Assembly (NCBI GenBank): GCA_029781135.1
Contig: JAKOXH010000026.1
Coordinates: 124,001 to 188,000, forward strand
Reading direction: 5' to 3'
Source of the DNA: Planctomycetota bacterium
GTDB lineage: Bacteria > Planctomycetota > Planctomycetia > Pirellulales > Lacipirellulaceae
Length of the DNA: 64,000 bases
Under the pieces are notes generated by a model, which saw nothing but the letters and a program-made list of their open reading frames with translations, ran no database searches and had not been told where the DNA came from. The translations under genes were made by a program, and so were the position numbers. This document shows, one piece after another, positions 58,806 through 64,000 of the stretch (the stretch's first letter is position 1; each line of letters begins with the position of its first letter).

Positions 58806-60413
58806 TCACGCTTCAATACTCTTCACCGCGCTCATACCGCCAGCTCGAGCGGCGGCGAGGCAACGCGTCGCGCTTTCTACGAGTCGGGCGGCATCGAAGT
58901 TCTTGGGAATCGCCCCAATGGTCGCGACGCCGATGCTCAGCCGGCCCGGCCCGAAGTCGTTATTCGCCTGCGGCTCGGCCACATTGCCGAATTCGCGAAT
59001 GGCGCTATGAGCAATGTTGATGGCGGCTCGCCGTTCGCAATTCGCCAGAACAACCGCTATTCGGCCATCGGCCACTGGCAAAATCGTGGCCTCTTCGTCG
59101 TGGAGGGTGTCACAAGCCGTGGCCAATGCACGATGAATCCGTTCGGAAGCCGTTGGATCGTCAACCACCGTCGCCGAGGTCACTTCGCTGCTCTCGACGA
59201 GGAGTAGACTCAACTCCTGTCGCAAGTCGCGGCAGCGGGTGGCCGCAACTGTTAGCGACTGCAGGAGCGTCATTCTCCCGTCGTTCGCCTGGCCGGTCAC
59301 GACGCCCCGTGGCTGACGCTGGCCAGCGTGCGCGGCATGCGTTTGCTGCGCTTGGCGTTTGGGTTTCGTGCCCGCTTTCCGGCCTGCCAAATATGACTGC
59401 ATCGCGGCCGTCAGGTCGGCAGCCTGTGTCAACAGCAACTCATAAATCCGCTCGTCTTCTTCGATAACCGCTTCGCTGGCGATTTCCTCGCCGAGCAGGC
59501 CCATTTGCCGTTGCGATTCCAGCAGCACTTGCACGTAATCGCGGCCTTCGCCAAGTTCGAGTGCCAATACTTCCGCCAATTGATTTACTTGCGGCTGCAG
59601 GCATTCCACCAAGTGAATGAGCATCGCCTTCGTCATGCCGCGGTAGAGCTTGCCGGCTTCCATCAACTCGGCCAGCACGCCGTATCGTCGTTGCCCCACC
59701 AGTTGCACCAGCAGATCGGCAAGGTGCAAGATTTGCGGCAACTCACCCTCCGCCACACTCAACCGCGTTAAGCGTGCCGTGCGCTTCGGCGTTTCGAAGG
59801 CGGCGACCATCCGCTGCGGCAGTTGCCAACGCTCGAGGAGGGCCGCGCTCAAATCGACATGATCGAAGCCCAGCGTATCTTGTTCAAGCGTGGCCAGGCT
59901 GCAGTTCTCTTCGATCACGCCATTCACAAAGCGCGCGTAGGGCTCGCCCAATTCGCGCAGCAGCACCAGAATGCCGATGTCGTGCAGCAAACCGGCCGTG
60001 AACGCTTCGTCGCCCGATTGCTTCCATAGCTGTTCGCTCAATAGGCGGGCGGCCACCGCTCGGGTGAGTGTGTTCGTCCAATACCATTGCAACTGCCGAG
60101 CGGCAATGCCGGCGAACAGCGTATCGGGCAGTGTGAACCCCAACACGAGTAACTTGAGCGGCTTGATTCCGAGTAGGCCAATCGCCTGGTTCAAATCAGC
60201 CACCGGCCGGTGCAAACCAAACAGCGAGCTGTTCACAACCCGCAATAACTTGCACGCGAGCGCCGGATCTTGTGCCACGCAGTTTTTGAGCTCGCGCGCG
60301 TCGACGGCGGGCCGTTCGGTAAGCCGCAAGAGTTCCATCGCCACCGTCGGCCGCGAGTAGAGCGTCGTCGCCTGCGACGCCAGTTGTTCCAATTGACTCG
60401 GGCGATTGCTCAT
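58806..60413 (-). CDS. HDOD protein with C-terminal degenerate GGDEF-like domain
   Basis: 535 residues from the ATG at 60413 (MSNRPSQLEQLASQATTLYS). The HDOD domain fills residues 10-215: RPTVAMELLRLTERPAVDAR, LLRVVNSSLFGLHRPVADLN, IGLLGIKPLKLLVLGFTLPD and LLHDIGILVLLREL with a partial HD motif. The C-terminal part (SYLAGRKAG linker, then LSLLLVESSEVTSATVVDDP, ILPVADGRIAVVLANCERRA, SIGVATIGAIPKNFDAARLV, CLAAARAGGMSAVKSIEA) follows the outline of a GGDEF domain, but the GGDEF loop is not visible. A regulatory protein, probably not a cyclase. Confidence 0.87.
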   Translation of the reverse strand: MSNRPSQLEQLASQATTLYSRPTVAMELLRLTERPAVDARELKNCVAQDPALACKLLRVVNSSLFGLHRPVADLNQAIGLLGIKPLKLLVLGFTLPDTLFAGIAARQLQWYWTNTLTRAVAARLLSEQLWKQSGDEAFTAGLLHDIGILVLLRELGEPYARFVNGVIEENCSLATLEQDTLGFDHVDLSAALLERWQLPQRMVAAFETPKRTARLTRLSVAEGELPQILHLADLLVQLVGQRRYGVLAELMEAGKLYRGMTKAMLIHLVECLQPQVNQLAEVLALELGEGRDYVQVLLESQRQMGLLGEEIASEAVIEEDERIYELLLTQAADLTAAMQSYLAGRKAGTKPKRQAQQTHAAHAGQRQPRGVVTGQANDGRMTLLQSLTVAATRCRDLRQELSLLLVESSEVTSATVVDDPTASERIHRALATACDTLHDEEATILPVADGRIAVVLANCERRAAINIAHSAIREFGNVAEPQANNDFGPGRLSIGVATIGAIPKNFDAARLVESATRCLAAARAGGMSAVKSIEA

Positions 60414-60728
60414 CGTTGTTCTCACCAAGCCGCCGGCTCTGCCGGCGGCGATCACAGGCCCATCACTGAATGCTCGCGCAACTCCCGCGCGGTAAGCAAG
60501 TTTAGCTCACAATCCCCGCGAAAACGCCCTGCTAGCACATTCGGCACCGCCGCCAAAATCGGGCGTTAACGTCCCAGCTTCGCGGTACTTTTCTACTTGT
60601 TTCTAGCGATCGCCAGCGGCAGATGGTTGGATCAAACGCATGCCTCGATCACGCAATCGCCTAGGTCCATTTGCTCACAGCCGCTAAAATGCCAGCGACG
60701 AACAGAAACATAACGATTGGTGGCGACG
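60414..60728. other. Divergent promoter region with a perfect hairpin
   Basis: Upstream of both the HDOD gene and the last gene. GCCGCCGGC and GCCGGCGGC (60429-60449) form a perfect hairpin around TCT; the same core occurs twice inside bioF. No clear promoter boxes seen. Confidence 0.55.
60429..60449. repeat. CCGGCTCTGCCGG palindrome, intergenic copy
   Basis: 9-bp perfect stem with the loop TCT. Its core equals the arms of the palindrome inserted in bioF (34029-34095). Confidence 0.85.
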
Positions 60729-63700
60729 ATGGAACGTTCCGCACTGGCAAGATGCCGCGCACGGCGCATAACCTGCAGCTTATTATTGGCATCGCTTTCG
60801 CTGGCGTCCTCAACCGCAGTTGCTCAGCAACTGCCTAACGCGACAGCGGCGAATCCAGCCGCTTCCTCTTCGACCGAAAATGCTTCCCCCACCACGCGCG
60901 CCATGCGCCACGACGCGGCCCTAGCCGCCCTGCATTTCATCGATGCCAACACTGGTTGGGCCGTGGGTGATCGTGGCGTCATCTGGCATACCAGCGACGG
61001 CGGCACGACTTGGCAACAACAGCAGTCGACCACCACCTGCAATCTCAGTGGCGTCTTTTTCATTGACGCCCAGCGCGGCTGGGCCGTCGGCGGCGAAAGC
61101 CGGCCGCTGCAACCGGCAACACGTGGCATCGTTCTTCGCACGGACGATGGTGGCACCACTTGGCTCGCGCTATCGCAGCCCGTTCTGCCCCGGCTTGCCG
61201 GCGTGAAGTTTTTCGACCGCGACCATGGCATTGCTTTTGGCGATTGTTCCTCCGTGTCGCCGTCCGGCGTCTTCGCCACGCGCGATGGTGGCACCACCTG
61301 GCAGCCCCTCGCCGCCGATGGCACCGGCAGTTGGCTCGCCGGCGATTTTCTCGATGCCGATCTCGGCGCCGTCGCCGGCCCCGCGGGCTCGCTTGCCAAT
61401 CTCAATCGCCATCGCGTCGTTCACTCGCCGCTCGCGGCATCTTCGCAACGCGCATTTCGCGCAATGAAACTCGTCACCCCGACTGGCGGTTGGGCCATCG
61501 GCGATGGCGGACTCATCATGACGACGCACGACGCAGGACGAAGCTGGCAAACGCCGCCGGGTGAGTTGCCATCGACTGCCGCCGACTACTTCGACTTCTC
61601 CGCCGTAGCGACTGTTGGCTCGCACGTGTGGGTTGCCGGCTCACCCGGTTCTCGCGTATTCCACTCGCCCGACAACGGCCAATCTTGGGAATCGCTCGCC
61701 ACCGGCCTCACGACGCCGCTCCGCGCGCTCACTTTTGTCGATGCGATGCAAGGTTGGGCCGCCGGCGATCTCGGCAACATCTTCGCAACCACGGATGGTG
61801 GCCGCACCTGGCACGCGCAGCGTTCCGGTGGCCAGCGCGCCGCGCTGCTCGCCCTATTCGCTGAACCAACCGATGTCCCGCTCGAACTCCTCGCGCAATA
61901 CGGTGCCGCCGACGGTTACATCATCGCTGTCGATACACTCTTTACTCCAAAAACCGCTGCTTCGACTCCCAACACGGCGAGTGTCGCTTCCACTCCGAAC
62001 ATGGCGAGTGTCGCTTCAGCGACCGGGTCGATGCACTCACCCCAACGCACCGCCGAAGCCTTTCTCCTCGCCGGCGCCGCCGCATCGCAGACGGCCTGGC
62101 GTTTTCCGTTGCCGCCCGCCGATCTCGCGCTCGCCCCAGCCGACTTACTGCAAGCCCTCAATCGCGAAAACGACGGTCGCGCGGTGCAGCAACTCGAAAG
62201 CCACATCGTGCGCTCACTACGAACTTGGCGACCCGAAGTGGTGCTCACAAAACACAACTCAGCCGCAAATGAGTCGTCATTCGATGCGTTCCTTGAACAG
62301 CTCATCGCACATGCAATCGTTACATCGGCTGACACCACTCAGCAGCAGGAATTGGCTTCCGCCACGGGTCTTGTCCCGTGGGCGGTAAAAAAGGTCTACG
62401 GCGTGTTGCCACGTAGCGAACGGGGCGATGAGCTCTTGGCCACCGGCCGTTTTTCGCCGTGGCTGGGTGCGGCACTCGCTGATTTTACGGCCCCGGCCCG
62501 CGACCTGCTTCACGTCACGCACCAATCGCCGCCAGATAACTGCGAACTCAAATTGCTCCGCACTTCTCTCGCCGAGCAGGGGAATGCTCGCGGCCTGTTC
62601 GCCGGCATCACGCTTACCCCAGGCAGTGATGCCCGCCGCCCTCAGGCCGATTTGCCCACGCAAGATTTAGAATCACTTCGCCAGCTCGCCACGCGCCGCC
62701 GGCATCTGCAGGAACTCATGGAACGCAGCGAAGGCAACGCCGCCTGGGCGGCACAAGTTTCCAAAATGATTGATGGCCTGCCGCCGAATGACGGTGGCCA
62801 ACTCCTCGCCCAGCTTGCCGAAGGCTATCGCAAAACCGGTCGCCTCGACCTCGCCGCCGACACGTATTTTCTGTTGGCACGTCGCTATCCCGATCATCCA
62901 CACGTCGATCAAGCGCTCGATTGGCTCATCCACTTCTACGCCAGCAGCGAACTCGCCCACCGCATGAAAACCACGGCGATGCATTCCGCCGCTGGCGAGC
63001 CCGCGTCAATTGGCGAGCCCGCTTCAGCGGGCGGCGAACCCGCTCCCAACTCCAAAAACACCCACCCTATCCAACAAACCTCCGCCCTCCTTCCCGCCAC
63101 CCCCACGCTCACCCACGACGACCGCCTCCGCCGCGCTGCTCAACTCGCCGACTACTTAAAAACCGCCCGCCCCAGCCTCTACGCCGAACCGGCCGTGCGC
63201 TTCGCCGAAACCACCGCCCAACGTGAACTCGGTTACGCGAATCCCGCCCAACGGTTCTTCCTCACGCTCGGCCAACTGCCCGAGTTCGACCCTTGGCGAC
63301 AATGTGCCACGGCAGAGCAATGGCTGACCCAACCCAACGAAAACCCGCCGGCCAAAAAACTTGCGACCTGTCGCCGAACCACGCAGCCGCCCCACCTTGA
63401 TGGCCACCTCGACGAACAGTTCTGGGCCAACGCCGACCACCTCCAACTTGCCGACCCCTCCGCCGTAGGACGGACATTCCTGTCCGTCCCCCACCACCCA
63501 ACCGAAAATCGCGACACCGACCAAGTCACCCCAACGCTCACCCCCTTCGCCCAACTCGCCTACGACGATCAATACTTCTACATCGCCATCCAATGCCCAA
63601 AATGCCCCAGCTGCAACTACGACGCTGACGACGCGCCGCGCCCACACGACGCCGATCTCACCCAACACGATCGCGTAAAGCTGCGCCTCGACACCGATCG

Positions 63701-63998
63701 CGATTACACAACCGCGTTCGAACTCACCATCGACCATCGCGGCTGGGTGTATGATGCTTGCTGGGGCGATGCCACGTGGAACCCCCAATGGTTCGTCGCG
63801 GCGGCGAACGATGATGAATCGTGGACCGTCGAAGCCGCCATCCCGCTCGCCGAACTTGCCGACAAGCCGCCCACCGCGCGACAAGTCTGGGCCGTCTCCG
63901 CCCAACGCACGATACCCCGCGTCGGCTACCAATCCTGGGCTGGCCCACCCACTTCCGGTTCCTCCCCCGCCCAATTTGGTTTAGTAATCTTCCAGTAA
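60729..63998 (+). CDS. Large exported propeller protein with C-terminal CBM9-like domain and in-frame REP insertions
   Basis: 1089 residues from the ATG at 60729 (a TTG at 60717 is possible). Signal peptide to about residue 34 (LASLSLASSTAVAQ). Residues 65-380 contain Ycf48/BNR-like propeller repeats: FIDANTGWAVGDRGVIWHTS and DGGTTWQ, three further DGGTTW copies, AMQGWAAGDLGNIFATT. A helical middle part with a TPR-like RLDLAADTYFLLARRYPDHP follows, then a C-terminal domain (LDGHLDEQFWANADHLQLAD, FAQLAYDDQYFYIAIQCPKC, VKLRLDTDRDYTTAFELTID, AAIPLAELADKPPTARQVWA), the pattern of CBM9-like/DUF1083 domains. REP palindromes and a 25-base palindrome lie inside. Probably secreted and surface-active; function unknown. 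Confidence 0.85.
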   Translation: MERSALARCRARRITCSLLLASLSLASSTAVAQQLPNATAANPAASSSTENASPTTRAMRHDAALAALHFIDANTGWAVGDRGVIWHTSDGGTTWQQQQSTTTCNLSGVFFIDAQRGWAVGGESRPLQPATRGIVLRTDDGGTTWLALSQPVLPRLAGVKFFDRDHGIAFGDCSSVSPSGVFATRDGGTTWQPLAADGTGSWLAGDFLDADLGAVAGPAGSLANLNRHRVVHSPLAASSQRAFRAMKLVTPTGGWAIGDGGLIMTTHDAGRSWQTPPGELPSTAADYFDFSAVATVGSHVWVAGSPGSRVFHSPDNGQSWESLATGLTTPLRALTFVDAMQGWAAGDLGNIFATTDGGRTWHAQRSGGQRAALLALFAEPTDVPLELLAQYGAADGYIIAVDTLFTPKTAASTPNTASVASTPNMASVASATGSMHSPQRTAEAFLLAGAAASQTAWRFPLPPADLALAPADLLQALNRENDGRAVQQLESHIVRSLRTWRPEVVLTKHNSAANESSFDAFLEQLIAHAIVTSADTTQQQELASATGLVPWAVKKVYGVLPRSERGDELLATGRFSPWLGAALADFTAPARDLLHVTHQSPPDNCELKLLRTSLAEQGNARGLFAGITLTPGSDARRPQADLPTQDLESLRQLATRRRHLQELMERSEGNAAWAAQVSKMIDGLPPNDGGQLLAQLAEGYRKTGRLDLAADTYFLLARRYPDHPHVDQALDWLIHFYASSELAHRMKTTAMHSAAGEPASIGEPASAGGEPAPNSKNTHPIQQTSALLPATPTLTHDDRLRRAAQLADYLKTARPSLYAEPAVRFAETTAQRELGYANPAQRFFLTLGQLPEFDPWRQCATAEQWLTQPNENPPAKKLATCRRTTQPPHLDGHLDEQFWANADHLQLADPSAVGRTFLSVPHHPTENRDTDQVTPTLTPFAQLAYDDQYFYIAIQCPKCPSCNYDADDAPRPHDADLTQHDRVKLRLDTDRDYTTAFELTIDHRGWVYDACWGDATWNPQWFVAAANDDESWTVEAAIPLAELADKPPTARQVWAVSAQRTIPRVGYQSWAGPPTSGSSPAQFGLVIFQ
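61976..62027 (+). repeat. REP-like palindromes in the last gene, first site
   Basis: A partial copy GGCGAGTGTCGCTTC (61976-61990) and a full variant, GGCGAGTGTCGCTTCAGCGA then CCGGG (62003-62027). The variant keeps its stem (GTCGCT/AGCGAC) with compensating bases. In frame; coded as MASVASATG. Confidence 0.75.
62994..63035 (+). repeat. REP palindromes in the last gene, second site
   Basis: A truncated copy from 62994 (GGCGAGCCCGCGTCA) and a full copy at 63012-63035 (GGCGAGCCCGCTTCAGCGGG then CGGC). In frame; coded as GEPASIGEPASAGGEPA in a low-complexity stretch. Confidence 0.88.
63465..63489. repeat. 25-base palindrome inside the last gene
   Basis: Identical to 29209-29233. In frame; coded as VGRTFLSV within the C-terminal domain, next to the DPSA-HHPTE stretch. 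Confidence 0.9.
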
Positions 63999-64000
63999 TC

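Overview
This window most likely comes from a planctomycete of the Pirellulales/Lacipirellula type. The grounds are several secreted proteins with C-terminal PEP-CTERM signals (VPEP or IPEP, a hydrophobic stretch, then RRR), a pseudopilin-like DUF1559 protein, a DUF1080 hydrolase, a LamG giant protein, an ECF sigma / anti-sigma pair of planctomycete style, and intergenic regions full of palindromic interspersed repeats. The organism was not identified by any database search; this is judgement from gene content.

Layout. 1-5.9 kb: end of the spc operon and the alpha operon (secY 3' end, adk, map, rpmJ, rpsM, rpsK, rpsD, rpoA, rplQ), closed by two hairpin terminators. 6-14.5 kb: a lipoprotein, a 1069-residue LamG protein, a P5C-reductase-like protein, a seven-bladed FG-GAP propeller and a broken nucleotidyltransferase gene. 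14.9-20.2 kb: class II aldolase, an EF-hand protein, a conserved exported protein, rpmA and obgE. 20.3-29 kb: a dead IS110 transposase, a degenerate PP2C-like protein, a SWIM/SNF2 helicase, toxin-antitoxin-like small genes and acetolactate synthase. 29-31 kb: a repeat-rich zone with an unusual five-hairpin array, then small membrane and CDGSH proteins. 31-41 kb: anti-sigma and ECF sigma factor, bioF, DUF1080 protein, hemolysin III family protein, DUF1559 protein, a PEP-CTERM protein, a BFD/CopZ-like protein and a class IV aminotransferase. 41-47 kb: a receiver-less sigma-54 activator followed by a cluster of PEP-CTERM proteins. 47-64 kb: a coiled-coil membrane protein, rhomboid protease, TIGR01777 epimerase, the pyruvate dehydrogenase set (lpdA, aceE, aceF), a REP-associated transposase (RAYT), an M50 protease, an HDOD protein and a large propeller/CBM9-like secreted protein.

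How the parts may work together. The core metabolism and translation genes look ordinary. The two most unusual layers are regulatory and mobile. First, the 41-47 kb region has the parts of a sigma-54 circuit for exported PEP-CTERM proteins: an NtrC-type ATPase without a receiver, a separate receiver-like protein, and a near-consensus -24/-12 element upstream of the cluster. Second, short palindromes of several families have spread through the window. One family brackets the RAYT gene in mirrored orientation and also occurs inside coding sequence, in frame, in aceF and in the last gene; another family sits in frame inside bioF. Between 29.38 and 29.72 kb five stem-loops keep their pairing while their sequence changes, between two direct copies of a ~138-base repeat. 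No tRNA, rRNA or CRISPR array was seen.
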